In this document: positions 33,712-41,996 of the stretch, one piece after another
Layout of the letters: the number at the start of each line of letters is the position of its first letter
How positions within the stretch are numbered: position 1 is the first letter of the stretch
Assembly: GCA_041688815.1 (NCBI GenBank)
Contig: JBDNHK010000005.1
Coordinates: forward strand, 1 to 64,000
Length of the DNA: 64,000 bases
Direction: 5' to 3'
From: Rhabdothermincola_A sp041688815
GTDB lineage: Bacteria; Actinomycetota; Acidimicrobiia; Acidimicrobiales; Acidimicrobilacustridaceae
Notes under the pieces: generated by a model
What the model was told of the DNA's origin: nothing
The model's database searches: none
The model's input: only the letters and a program-made list of their open reading frames with translations
Position numbers and translations under genes: made by a program

Positions 33712-34146
33712 GTGTCGACCCCGACGTCCACCATCCTGCGCAGAGGGTTCTCGCGTCGCTGCGCGGTCTGCGGCCAGGGCCGGCTCTTTCGGGGGTGGGT
33801 TCGGATGGTCCCGGCCTGCCCGCGATGCGGCCTGCGGTTCAACCGGCTCCCTGGGCACTGGTTGGGGTCGTGGTTCCTCAACATCATGGTGGTGCAGGTC
33901 GTGGTGGTCGTCGTGCTCATCGTGGGAATGGCCGCCACCTATCCGGATACACCGATGGGCACCATCGGGATCATCGAGGTCGTGGTGTGCATCGCCGTCC
34001 CCTTTCTCTTCTTTCCGTTCTCGCGAACGATCTGGTTGGCCATCGACCTGGCCATGCGGCCGGTCGAGTTGGGTGAGGACGTCCCGCCCGGCTACCTGCT
34101 GGAAGACGACATCCAGCGCCTGCGCGACGAGCGCGACGCCGCCTGA
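33712..34146 (+). CDS. DUF983 membrane protein, paralogue
   Basis: A 144-residue DUF983 protein with the same plan as the one at 31.4 kb: CAVCGQGRLF ... CPRCGLRF, then GHWLGSWFLN, two membrane helices, and FFPFSRTIWLAIDLAMRPVE. GTG 33712 is chosen from several in-frame GTG codons as the one just before the conserved part; 33694 is an alternative. It is divergent from DUF2332 and ends one base before the convergent lipoprotein gene. Confidence 0.8.
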   Translation: MSTPTSTILRRGFSRRCAVCGQGRLFRGWVRMVPACPRCGLRFNRLPGHWLGSWFLNIMVVQVVVVVVLIVGMAATYPDTPMGTIGIIEVVVCIAVPFLFFPFSRTIWLAIDLAMRPVELGEDVPPGYLLEDDIQRLRDERDAA

Positions 34147-34752
34147 TCAGGGAGTCGGTGCCGGTGGTGGTGGGCCCAACACCTCGATCGTGAAGGTCGT
34201 GGTGGGGGTCGAGGCGTCGGCGGGCTGCCCAACTCGGATGTACCGCAGGGTCACGCTGGTGCGGCCGGCGGCCCTCCCGACGTAGGAGAGCACCTGCATC
34301 GATCGGGTGGGCACCGTGGTCGTGGGCGCCACCGCCGGATCCTCGGGCGCCACGGCTTCCGGCGCCGGCGATGGTGCGGGCATCGTCGTGGTCGTGGTCG
34401 GGACGCTGTCGCGGGGGAGGAACTGCGACCCGAGCGGCGCCGCGATCGCCGGGTCGGGAGCGGCCACCACCTCCCACCGGTAGCCCTCGCTCGGTTCGGC
34501 GTCGAGCAGAAGAGCGAAGCGCTCACCCACTGCGGTGACTATCGGCACCGCGGGGTCGGTGTACGCAGTGAAGGCCAGCGGATCGTCGACCGGTTCGGCT
34601 GGGGGTATCGGACTGGTGGTGGCGGTGGGATCCGAGGTCGACGTGTCGTCTCCGGTGCAACCGGCGAGGATGAGCCCCACCAGCGCGATCAGCGCCGGCA
34701 CGAGCAACGGACGAACCCAGGTCGAGGAGAGGTGAGGGCGCCACGACGACAT
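34147..34752 (-). CDS. Lipoprotein with chagasin-like (I42) domain
   Basis: A 201-residue lipoprotein: N-terminal helix ending in the lipobox LILAGC, a Thr/Pro-rich linker, then a domain with VGERFALLLDAEPSEGYRWEV and, late, AGRTSVTLRYIRVGQ. These line up with chagasin-family cysteine-protease inhibitors (the N-P-T-T-G-Y-x-W loop and the strand before the R-P-W loop), although the loops are diverged and a Pro/Thr-rich insert of about 40 residues splits the domain. Inhibitor function is therefore uncertain. Confidence 0.6.
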   Translation of the reverse strand: MSSWRPHLSSTWVRPLLVPALIALVGLILAGCTGDDTSTSDPTATTSPIPPAEPVDDPLAFTAYTDPAVPIVTAVGERFALLLDAEPSEGYRWEVVAAPDPAIAAPLGSQFLPRDSVPTTTTTMPAPSPAPEAVAPEDPAVAPTTTVPTRSMQVLSYVGRAAGRTSVTLRYIRVGQPADASTPTTTFTIEVLGPPPPAPTP

Positions 34753-34823
34753 CGGACGCCAATCCTACGGCTGGGGTCGAGCCCGATGGCGCCAGGGGTT
34801 TCGGAGCTCGAACGTGTCAGACC

Positions 34824-34829
34824 TAGAGT
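34824..34829 (+). promoter_or_regulatory. Candidate leaderless -10 (TAGAGT)
   Basis: TAGAGT followed by 7 nt and GTG 34837 of the acyl-CoA dehydrogenase; the flanking CCTAGAGTC is identical to that before the thioesterase gene at 13.8 kb. Confidence 0.5.
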
Positions 34830-34836
34830 CGCCGCC

Positions 34837-36069
34837 GTGAACTTCGACGAGTCCCCCGAGGAAGCCGCGCTGCGAGCGGAGATCCGCGGCTTCCTCCAAT
34901 CGCACGCCACGCCGAAGACGGGCACCGGTGCCGACTGGTCGCGGGGCCCGAAGGGCGACTCGGCGGAGGCGGCGCTCGCCTACCTCGAGAAGACCCGGCA
35001 GTGGCAGCGCACGCTCTACGACAACGGCTGGGCCGGCATCACCTGGCCGAAGGCCTTCGGTGGTCGGGGTGGTACTCCCGCCGAGGCCATCATCTTCGGC
35101 CAGGAGGCAGCGGCCTTCGACGTCACCGCCGGTTTCGTGGGTGCGGCGCAGTCGTTGGTCGGTCCGCCGATCATGCGTCACGGCAGTCCCGAGCAGCAAG
35201 AGCGCTATCTGCAACCACTGCTGCGAGGCGACGAGTTGTGGTGCCAGCTCTTCAGCGAGCCGGGAGCGGGTTCCGACCTGGCCGCGCTCGGCACCCGTGC
35301 CGTGGTCGACGGCGACGAGTTCGTGGTGAACGGGCAGAAGGTCTGGAACTCCGGGGCCCAGCACGCCGACTACGGGATCCTCATCACCCGGACGAATCCC
35401 GACGTGCCCAAGCACCGCGGAGTCACGTTCCTCCTCGTCGACATGCACACCCCGGGCATCGACGTGCGGCCGCTGCGCCAAGCCACAGGCCAGTCGCACT
35501 TCAGTGAGGTGTTCTTCAGTGAGGTGCGGGTTCCGGTGGCCAACGTGGTCGGGGAGATCGACGGCGGTTGGTCGGTCACCCGCACCGTGCTGACCAGCGA
35601 AGCCGGGATGATCGGCTCGGGCGGCGGCGGTGCGTCGACGTTCGCGTCGTTGCTGAGCACCGCCCGTGCCTTCGGTCGGGCCGATGACCCGGTGGTGCGT
35701 CAGGGACTGGCCGACGTCTACTCCCGTGAGCGCATGCTCCAGTGGCTCGGTCTGCGCATGCAGACGTTCATCATGCATGGCCGGGGAACTCCTCCCGACC
35801 CATCCGTGATGAAGAACTTCCTGACCCAGTCCACAGAGATCAAGGTGAATCTCGGCGTCGCGGTCGAGGGCGCGGGCGGCATGCTGGGTGGGGCCGACGC
35901 ACCGGAGAACGGGTTCTGGCAGGGAAGCGTGCTCAGCCAGTTCGCGTCGCGCATCGGGGGCGGCACGAACGAGGTGCACCGCAACATGATCGCCGAGCGG
36001 GCGCTCGGGCTGCCACGCGATGCCAGTGGCGACAAGGACCTTCCCTGGAGGGACATCCTCAAGGCCTGA
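34837..36069 (+). CDS. Acyl-CoA dehydrogenase
   Basis: A 410-residue FAD-dependent acyl-CoA dehydrogenase. It has the FAD/substrate motif LFSEPGAGSDLAALGTRA, WNSGAQHADYGIL, and the C-terminal RIGGGTNEVHRNMIAERALG of the FadE branch linked to long or polycyclic acyl-CoAs. It introduces the 2,3-double bond in beta-oxidation. GTG 34837 is preferred over upstream in-frame starts because of the -10 seven bases before it. Together with the thiolase and the SDR at 27.3 kb it gives the window several beta-oxidation steps, though not in one operon. Confidence 0.9.
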   Translation: MNFDESPEEAALRAEIRGFLQSHATPKTGTGADWSRGPKGDSAEAALAYLEKTRQWQRTLYDNGWAGITWPKAFGGRGGTPAEAIIFGQEAAAFDVTAGFVGAAQSLVGPPIMRHGSPEQQERYLQPLLRGDELWCQLFSEPGAGSDLAALGTRAVVDGDEFVVNGQKVWNSGAQHADYGILITRTNPDVPKHRGVTFLLVDMHTPGIDVRPLRQATGQSHFSEVFFSEVRVPVANVVGEIDGGWSVTRTVLTSEAGMIGSGGGGASTFASLLSTARAFGRADDPVVRQGLADVYSRERMLQWLGLRMQTFIMHGRGTPPDPSVMKNFLTQSTEIKVNLGVAVEGAGGMLGGADAPENGFWQGSVLSQFASRIGGGTNEVHRNMIAERALGLPRDASGDKDLPWRDILKA

Positions 36070-36131
36070 CGATTCCGACCCGAGCGGCGCTCTGGTCGCC
36101 GATCGGGCCAGCGGCGCGGCACAATGGGGTC

Positions 36132-36539
36132 ATGAGAGGAGTCGGGTTCCGTTTGCACATGCGTTCTCTGCCTCGCGTCCTGCGGACCTTCGTCTTGGTG
36201 GTGTGCGTCGTGCTGTGCGTGTCGTGGACGCTCGCCGGGACATCGGAGCTGTGGCTCCGGGGGGTCAGCGGGGTGGTGGCCTTGGCGGCGGTCGCGGGGT
36301 TGCGCATCCTCTGGGGCCCGGTGGTGGTGGTGCGCACCGAGGGTCTCCGGGTGATGCGCAATTGGCCTCTGCGTCGCGACATCCCCTGGTATCGGATCCT
36401 TTCGATCGACGTGATCCCGGGTTTCTGGCATCTCGAGATCGAGCTCAACTCCGGCCAGCGGCTGGCTCTTCCCGCCGTCGCCGACCTCGACCGCCTCTAC
36501 CGTCTCATGGAGCAGCACCGCCAAGCCCTCGACGCCTGA
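36132..36539 (+). CDS. Membrane protein with bacterial PH-like domain
   Basis: A 135-residue protein: a basic N-terminus, two hydrophobic helices (VLRTFVLVVCVVLCVSW and GVVALAAVAGLRILW), then a small PH-like strand domain (GPVVVVRTEGLRVMRNWPLR and IPWYRILSIDVIPGFW). The pattern of two helices plus PH domain is common in actinobacterial proteins of unknown function. ATG 36132 has no strong ribosome site. A longer upstream extension overlaps the acyl-CoA dehydrogenase and is unlikely. Confidence 0.75.
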   Translation: MRGVGFRLHMRSLPRVLRTFVLVVCVVLCVSWTLAGTSELWLRGVSGVVALAAVAGLRILWGPVVVVRTEGLRVMRNWPLRRDIPWYRILSIDVIPGFWHLEIELNSGQRLALPAVADLDRLYRLMEQHRQALDA

Positions 36540-36566
36540 GTCCCGGACCCATCGGGGGCCAACGCG

Positions 36567-36572
36567 TACTGT
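36567..36572 (+). promoter_or_regulatory. Candidate leaderless -10 (TACTGT)
   Basis: TACTGT followed by 7 nt and GTG 36580 of the GH43-like lipoprotein. Confidence 0.48.
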
Positions 36573-36579
36573 CGTCCGG

Positions 36580-37806
36580 GTGCGTGGTCTGAAACTCCTC
36601 CTTGCCGCCGGGCTCGTGCTGGTCGCAGTCTCCTGCGGGACCCAGGACACCAAGTCGGACGCCAGCACCGACCCGACCCCACAAGTCGATCCCGGCAACC
36701 GGGTACCCACCAAGGGCCCGGTGCCGTTGGGTCCGGGCGTCGACGCCCCCACCAAGCCTCTCGACACGATAGAGGGGCTGCTGCTCACCGCACCGATCTA
36801 CAACGGCGACTTCGCCGATCCGTTCAGCCTCCGTGGCCCCGACGCCAACTACGCCTACGCCACGAACACCGATTCCGCCAACGTGCCGGTGTTGCGTTCG
36901 GTCGACGGGCTGAGCGCGCAGTACCTCGGCGACGTGCTTCCCACCCTCCCGGCCTGGACGGCGAAGGGGTTGGTGTGGGCCCCGTCGGTGCTGGCGCTCT
37001 CGGACACGAGCTACGTCCTCTACTACACGACGCGTGACACCGCTTCGGGCCGCCAGTGCATCTCGCGGGCCACGTCGTCGAGCCCGGCTGGCCCGTTCGT
37101 CGACACCTCGACGTCGGCCTTCATCTGTCAGCTCGACATGGGTGGCTCCATCGATGCCTCCCCCTTCGAGGCCGCTGACGGCACCGCCCACCTGGTGTGG
37201 AAGAACGACGGCAACTGCTGTGACCAGACGACCACGATCTGGTCGGCTCCGCTGGCCGCTGACGGCCTGTCGTTGGCCGCGGCGCCGGTCGCCCTCTTCG
37301 GTGCCGATCAGCCCTGGGAGGGAGGTCTGGTCGAGGGCCCTTCGATGGTGGAGTCCGGCGGCAAGTTCTACGTCTTCTACTCGGCCAACGCCTGGAACAC
37401 CGCCGACTACGCCGTCGGCTACGCCGTGTGCGACACGGTGCAGGGGCCCTGCACGAAGCCCGAACAGGAGCCGTGGCTGTCGTCGACCGGCCGTGTGCGC
37501 GGGCCGGGTGGCCAGGAGTTCTTCACCGGGGAGGGCACCGGTACCTCGTCGGTGTGGATGGTGCACCACGGGTGGTTGCCGGGCCAGGAGGGCGAGCCTT
37601 CCGGTCAGCGGCGCCTCTACCTCGACGAGGTGCGCCTCGTCGACGGTCGGCCGGTGCGGGTGGGAAAAGAGGAGGTCGAGCGCGACCTGGTCCGGGCTGC
37701 ACTGCCCTATCTGGTGGGTCTGATCGTGGTCGCCGGTGGGGTGGTGATCCTGGTCGTTCGTCGTCGTCGCCGACGCCAGGTCGCGACCACGGCCGAGGTC
37801 TCGTGA
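36580..37806 (+). CDS. GH43-like glycosidase lipoprotein with C-terminal membrane helix
   Basis: A 408-residue protein with an N-terminal lipobox (VAVSCG) and a five-bladed-propeller glycosidase domain of the GH43 type. The three acidic positions can be placed: FADPF near residue 85, SIDASPF near 190, and GLVEGPSM near 250, matching base, pKa modulator and acid. It ends with a membrane helix (LPYLVGLIVVAGGVVILVV) and a run of Arg. GH43 enzymes cleave arabinose- or xylose-containing glycans; arabinan outside the cell is a plausible target. Having both a lipid anchor and a C-terminal helix is unusual. Confidence 0.78.
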   Translation: MRGLKLLLAAGLVLVAVSCGTQDTKSDASTDPTPQVDPGNRVPTKGPVPLGPGVDAPTKPLDTIEGLLLTAPIYNGDFADPFSLRGPDANYAYATNTDSANVPVLRSVDGLSAQYLGDVLPTLPAWTAKGLVWAPSVLALSDTSYVLYYTTRDTASGRQCISRATSSSPAGPFVDTSTSAFICQLDMGGSIDASPFEAADGTAHLVWKNDGNCCDQTTTIWSAPLAADGLSLAAAPVALFGADQPWEGGLVEGPSMVESGGKFYVFYSANAWNTADYAVGYAVCDTVQGPCTKPEQEPWLSSTGRVRGPGGQEFFTGEGTGTSSVWMVHHGWLPGQEGEPSGQRRLYLDEVRLVDGRPVRVGKEEVERDLVRAALPYLVGLIVVAGGVVILVVRRRRRRQVATTAEVS

Positions 37807-37819
37807 GTGGTGCGTCGCC

Positions 37820-38680
37820 TCAGCCCAGCTTGAGCACCTTCAGAGCGTTTTCACGGAGGAACTTGGGCCACACCTCGTCCTTGAACCCGACGTTGTCCAT
37901 GTCGTTGAAGATCCGCTCGTAGCTCAGTCCGGCGGGGAAGTACCCGGCGTAGATGATCTTGTCGGCACCGCGGGTGTTGGCGTAGTCGATGATCACCTTG
38001 TCGTAGTGCTTGGGAGCGAAGGCCGAGGTTGAGTAGTAGAGGTTCGGCCACTTGAGCATCAGCTTCATGGCCAACTCGGTCCAGGGCTGAGCACCGTGGC
38101 GCATCACGAAGGTGAGGTCGGGGAAGTCGTACATCACCTCGTCGATCAGCTCCACGTGCTGGGGGGCGAAGGGGATACGAGGGCCCGGGATCCCGACGCA
38201 CACGAAGATGGGCAGGTCGAGCTCCACGCAGGTGGCGTAGATCGGGTACATCTTCTTGTCGTTCAGCGCCACTTTGTACCCCGACGGGAAGGTGCTCACT
38301 GCCCGGACCGGGAAGCGCGCGACCGACTCACGGATCTTGCGGATGGTGGGCATGGTGTCGTTCGGATCGATCTCGACGCACGTCACGAAACGATCGGGGT
38401 GCTCCTCGATGGCCCGGGCGCAGTCGGGGTTGTCGGTCAGGCCGAGCATCGCCGTCTCGATGTTGTAGCGGTCGAGGTTGTCGACGAGGAGGGCGACAGG
38501 GTCGACGCTCTCCTCGAGGTCGCTGGGCACGTCCTTGAACATGTACTGGGCGGGGAAGCGCATGTCCTTGCTGTCGTCGTCGCGCAGGTGGGGGGCCAGG
38601 AACTCGTAGACCTCACGACGGTTGCGGCTCGGCATCCCCACGAAGGTCTCGATGATCTTGATGTCCCGGGGGTACCCCAT
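37820..38680 (-). CDS. Amidohydrolase family 2 (metal-dependent hydrolase)
   Basis: A 286-residue TIM-barrel amidohydrolase of the amidohydrolase-2 type. Typical segments are EHPDRFVTCVEIDPND, the strand-end FVMRHGAQPWTELAMKLM with its metal-ligand-type His, and the late IIYAGYFPAGLSYER where an Asp usually lies. The N-terminal HxH pair of the family is not evident, so a decarboxylase or hydrolase role is uncertain. AGGAGCGCAC before ATG 38680 is a strong ribosome site. Convergent with the GH43-like gene, 13 bases away. Confidence 0.78.
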   Translation of the reverse strand: MGYPRDIKIIETFVGMPSRNRREVYEFLAPHLRDDDSKDMRFPAQYMFKDVPSDLEESVDPVALLVDNLDRYNIETAMLGLTDNPDCARAIEEHPDRFVTCVEIDPNDTMPTIRKIRESVARFPVRAVSTFPSGYKVALNDKKMYPIYATCVELDLPIFVCVGIPGPRIPFAPQHVELIDEVMYDFPDLTFVMRHGAQPWTELAMKLMLKWPNLYYSTSAFAPKHYDKVIIDYANTRGADKIIYAGYFPAGLSYERIFNDMDNVGFKDEVWPKFLRENALKVLKLG

Positions 38681-38755
38681 GTGCGCTCCTTGGTCTCGGC
38701 GGCGAGCTCGCACCCGTCGGTGCGGCGGGCCTGAGCGTACGTGACCCCTGACGCG

Positions 38756-38786
38756 GCGATGCCCGCCGGGGGGAGGCGGGCATCGC
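38756..38786 (-). terminator. 12-bp perfect hairpin
   Basis: GCGATGCCCGCC and GGCGGGCATCGC pair perfectly around a 7-base loop. It lies about 70 bases beyond the stop of the small gene at 38854 and before the amidohydrolase gene, so it would end transcription of the former. There is no T-run on the minus strand. Confidence 0.6.
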
Positions 38787-38853
38787 GTGCGCTCGTGGAG
38801 GGGGAACCACGGCGCCATGGTCGGGGTGGAGGGGGCCAACCCCGACGGTCGGA

Positions 38854-39084
38854 TCAGGCGGCGGAGTGGACCCCGTGGGCAAGGGCGCCCGCCTGGATCT
38901 CGGTGACCCAGGCCTCGATCTCCAGCTCGCTGGCCCGGCGCCGGTATGCGACGCCGAGAACATCGTCGAGCGACTGGGACTGTTGGCGGAGGCTGTCGGC
39001 TCGGTGTCGGAGGGTGGTGGCCTCGCGCAGGCGAGCGGTGTCGGTGTCCTGCGTGCTGGACGTGGTGTGCAGAATTGGGTCCAT
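38854..39084 (-). CDS. Small hypothetical helical protein
   Basis: A 76-residue, charged, helix-rich protein without cysteine or membrane segment (TLRHRADSLRQQSQSLDDVL; RRASELEIEAWVTEIQAG). AAGGAGG about 11 nt before ATG 39084 and a hairpin after the stop both support it as a separate transcription unit. No family recognised. Confidence 0.62.
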   Translation of the reverse strand: MDPILHTTSSTQDTDTARLREATTLRHRADSLRQQSQSLDDVLGVAYRRRASELEIEAWVTEIQAGALAHGVHSAA

Positions 39085-39184
39085 CGGAATCGGGTCCCTC
39101 CTTCGGTCGTGCCCACTCCAACCATCGGGGTCGTCCGAACCTTCCCGAGCTCGGTATGGCCTGGGTCACACACCGAGCTCATGC

Positions 39185-40315
39185 TCAGGTGTCGACTGCG
39201 GTGACCATCTGTCCGTACCGGTGCCGGAACAGGACGTGCGCCGCCAGCCCGGCCGGGAGGGGCAGCCAGTACGACACGACCCGATAGGCGAGGGTGGCGA
39301 GCAGGGCCTGGTCGGAGGGGACGCCGGCGAGCACGAGCATCGCGGTGAGGCCTGCTTCGACGAACCCGATGCCCCCCGGTGTGAGGGGGATCATGGCCAA
39401 GACTGCGGCCGCACCGTAGGCGAGGAGCACGACGCTGAAACGCGGGGTGACCCCGACGGCCATGAGGGCACAGACGAGAGCGAAGTAGTCGAGGAGCCAG
39501 TTCCCCACAGCCGCGAGCAGGGCGATCTTCCATCGGGCGCCGAGCCCGTCGACCATGAGGTCTCTCTGCTGGACCAGTCCCTCGGCGGTTGGACCCCCAG
39601 GTCGGTGCAGCTGACGCAGAATCGGCTGGGCGACGCGTTCGACGAGACGACCGAGTGCGTACAGGGGGCGATCGAAGCGCACCAGGACGAAGCCGACGAT
39701 CAACATGAGGAGGAACAGGGCGGCGCCACCCCAGGCCACCCGGTCGAGCCCGTTCGGCACAGGGGCTCCGATGATCGAGATCAGCAGCGCCACGAGGGGG
39801 AGCATGAAGAGCACGCCGCTGGAGATGATCGCCGTAGCGGTCAACGCCGCTCCGGCCGTGCCGCGGTTCACCCCCGACACGGCCAGCATCCGGTACCCGG
39901 TGGCCGCACCTATGGCGGCCCCTCCGGGGACGGTCTTGGCGACGGCGTTCGACACGAGCTGCGACGTGGCTGCGACGAACCACGACACCTGGGGCAGGGC
40001 GATGCGGGTGAGCCACCAGACGCAGGCGTAGCTGCCGGCCATCAGCACCAACATGACGGCGAACCACAGGAAGGAGAGCCCCAGGAGGCGGGGGACCGTG
40101 GCCCACATGTCGAGGATCTGCGGAGCGAGGCCGTAGAGGGCGAACGCAGCGACGGCCAGCATCGCCACCCGGCCCAGGATCCTGAGGGCCGACGGGCGTC
40201 GGGGTTCGACGGTCGTGGCGCTCACCCCGGCACCGGCGGGCATGTGGCCCGCATCCCCCTTGGGGACGTGGCTCAGACCTCCCGTGGTGTCGAGGGCGGG
40301 CTCGCGGTCGGGCAC
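39185..40315 (-). CDS. Flippase-like (LPG synthase TM/UPF0104) membrane protein
   Basis: A 376-residue integral membrane protein with about eight helices and the motif set of the lysylphosphatidylglycerol-synthase membrane domain: NAVAKTVPGGAAIGAATGYR, MIPLTPGGIGFVEAGLTAML and LAYRVVSYWLPLPAGLAAHV. Such stand-alone domains (AglD/UPF0104) are thought to flip lipids or polyprenyl-linked sugars. The first 40 residues are disordered. GTG 40315 follows TAACGT by 6 nt. Confidence 0.85.
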   Translation of the reverse strand: MPDREPALDTTGGLSHVPKGDAGHMPAGAGVSATTVEPRRPSALRILGRVAMLAVAAFALYGLAPQILDMWATVPRLLGLSFLWFAVMLVLMAGSYACVWWLTRIALPQVSWFVAATSQLVSNAVAKTVPGGAAIGAATGYRMLAVSGVNRGTAGAALTATAIISSGVLFMLPLVALLISIIGAPVPNGLDRVAWGGAALFLLMLIVGFVLVRFDRPLYALGRLVERVAQPILRQLHRPGGPTAEGLVQQRDLMVDGLGARWKIALLAAVGNWLLDYFALVCALMAVGVTPRFSVVLLAYGAAAVLAMIPLTPGGIGFVEAGLTAMLVLAGVPSDQALLATLAYRVVSYWLPLPAGLAAHVLFRHRYGQMVTAVDT

Positions 40316-40321
40316 GTCGCG

Positions 40322-40327
40322 ACGTTA
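40322..40327 (-). promoter_or_regulatory. Candidate leaderless -10 (TAACGT)
   Basis: TAACGT followed by 6 nt and GTG 40315 of the flippase-like gene. Confidence 0.45.
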
Positions 40328-40382
40328 GCGGCGCATTACCGCAGGTCGACGGGCCGCCACCGCTTCCGTCGCAACGGTTCGC

Positions 40383-41612
40383 TCAACTGACGACCCCCGA
40401 CTCGTGGAGCGCGGCGATTCGGGCCTCGTCGTAGCCGAGCACGTCGCGGAGCACTTCGTCGGTGTGTTGGCCGGCCGTGGGTGCGATCCCAGGATGGGCG
40501 AGCTGGGCACCGACGAGCTTGATCGGCGTGGGCAGCATGTCGGCGCCGTGGGTGGCGGCGGGGAGCCAGGGGAGCCTGTCCTGGAACTGGACGTCGTCGG
40601 CGAGGGTCTCCGGGGTGTTGACCGGAGCGAGCGTGGTGTTGAACTCCACCCCGAACGCCATCCACTCAGCCGAGGTGCGGCTCCGGAAGATCGCGGTCAG
40701 TTCCGTTCGCATCTCGTGGTTGCCGCGGGCGTGGTCGGCATAGGTCTCGCCCGGCCACTTCTCGAACATGTCCATCCGATCGATGCCGGAGCAGAAGTTC
40801 TTCCAGAATTCCTGCTCCGAGGCCATCAAGAGGATGTGCCCGTCCGAGGTCTCGTACATCTGATAGCGCACGCCTTCCTTCATGCCGGCGGTGCCGGGGG
40901 CCCGCCGTTCGAAGTCGTCCGAGGCGTTGCCGGTGACCTCGGTCTGGGGGCGTTCGTAGGCCTTCCAGGTCTCGGAACGCAACCAGTCGACGGCGGCGGC
41001 GGCGTCGGACTGCGCGATCTCCATCTGGCAGCCCTCACCGGTGGCTCGGGCCTGCACGATCCCGGCGAGGATCCCCATCGCCCCGAACAAGGGACCGGCG
41101 TTGATGCCCACCGAAACGTGTTCGGGGATGTAGCAGAAGCCGTCGTCGTCGTAGGCGGGCGGCACGATTCCGGCCCACGTGTCGTAGGCGATCCCGTGGC
41201 TGGGGAGGTCGCGATAGGGGCCGGTCATGCCGTACCCCGAGATGGTCATGAACACGATGGCCGGGTTCAGCACCCTGAGGTCGTCGTAGCCGAGCCCGCG
41301 TCGGGCCAGGGCGCCGGGGCGCATCGCCTCGACGACGGCGTCGGCGTCCTTCACCAGTTCCTTGAAGGCTTCGACGCCCTCGTCGGTGCGCAGGTCGAGC
41401 ACGATGCTGCGCTTGCCCCGGTTGGCGTGCAGGTGCAGCAGTGAGCTGCCCTCGACGATGGGCCAGGTCATGCGTCGGCCGTAGTCGCCCCCGGGCGGCT
41501 CGACCTTGATGACGTCGGCCCCGAGGTCGACGAGGTTGGTGGTGATGGCGGCAGGTGCGAGCATCGAGGCCTCGATGATGCGGACTCCGGCGAGAGGGGC
41601 GGCGGCGGTCAT
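40383..41612 (-). CDS. CaiB/BaiF family III CoA-transferase
   Basis: A 409-residue family III CoA-transferase. Hallmarks are PLAGVRIIEASMLAPAA, ADVIKVEPPGGDYGR, the RGKRSIVLDLRTDEG region, and GEGCQMEIAQSDAA whose Asp corresponds to the catalytic residue that carries the acyl group. It moves CoA between organic acids, often in carnitine, steroid or dicarboxylate metabolism. ATG 41612 is preferred over a GTG two codons upstream. Divergent from the ferredoxin gene; the 147-base spacer shows only the ferredoxin ribosome site. Confidence 0.9.
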   Translation of the reverse strand: MTAAAPLAGVRIIEASMLAPAAITTNLVDLGADVIKVEPPGGDYGRRMTWPIVEGSSLLHLHANRGKRSIVLDLRTDEGVEAFKELVKDADAVVEAMRPGALARRGLGYDDLRVLNPAIVFMTISGYGMTGPYRDLPSHGIAYDTWAGIVPPAYDDDGFCYIPEHVSVGINAGPLFGAMGILAGIVQARATGEGCQMEIAQSDAAAAVDWLRSETWKAYERPQTEVTGNASDDFERRAPGTAGMKEGVRYQMYETSDGHILLMASEQEFWKNFCSGIDRMDMFEKWPGETYADHARGNHEMRTELTAIFRSRTSAEWMAFGVEFNTTLAPVNTPETLADDVQFQDRLPWLPAATHGADMLPTPIKLVGAQLAHPGIAPTAGQHTDEVLRDVLGYDEARIAALHESGVVS

Positions 41613-41759
41613 GCCCACAAATCTGACACACCCTCAGATCCCGGGGTGGCGTCTCATCCTGCGCCGCGCCGGCGGCGTGCGGCTCGAGGCGCCGGGGGGT
41701 GCCCCGATAGGGCATGATGGTCGCCCTACCCGAGAACCTGACCGACGAGGGGATCCGTC

Positions 41760-41954
41760 ATGCGAGTCGTTGTCGATTTCGACCTGTGCGAGAGCAATGC
41801 CATCTGCATGGGAATCGCACCCGATGTGTTCGAGGTGCGTGACGACGACTTCCTCTATGTCCTGAACGAGACGCCACCGGAGTCGATGCGGGCCAAGATC
41901 GAAGAGTCGGTCCAGCGCTGCCCGAAGCAGGCCATCTCCATCGCCGAGGACTGA
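41760..41954 (+). CDS. P450-type small ferredoxin (probably 3Fe-4S)
   Basis: A 64-residue ferredoxin with Cys10, Cys16 and Cys54-Pro55 in the arrangement CxxNxxC...CP. With only three cysteine ligands it should hold a 3Fe-4S cluster; Asn13 takes the position that is His, Cys or another residue in actinobacterial P450 ferredoxins. CMGIAPDVFEV after the second Cys is typical. GAGGGGA 8 nt before ATG 41760 is a good ribosome site. It lies 42 bases before a matching ferredoxin reductase. Confidence 0.9.
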   Translation: MRVVVDFDLCESNAICMGIAPDVFEVRDDDFLYVLNETPPESMRAKIEESVQRCPKQAISIAED

Positions 41955-41996
41955 CCGATCTCCCGTCGCCGACAGGGCGGCGGGCCCGGTGCTCCC

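Noticed and set aside
31398..34146. Inverted duplication creating the two DUF983 genes
   Set aside because: The proteins are clearly diverged and the DNA between them shows no inverted-repeat identity, so any duplication is old.
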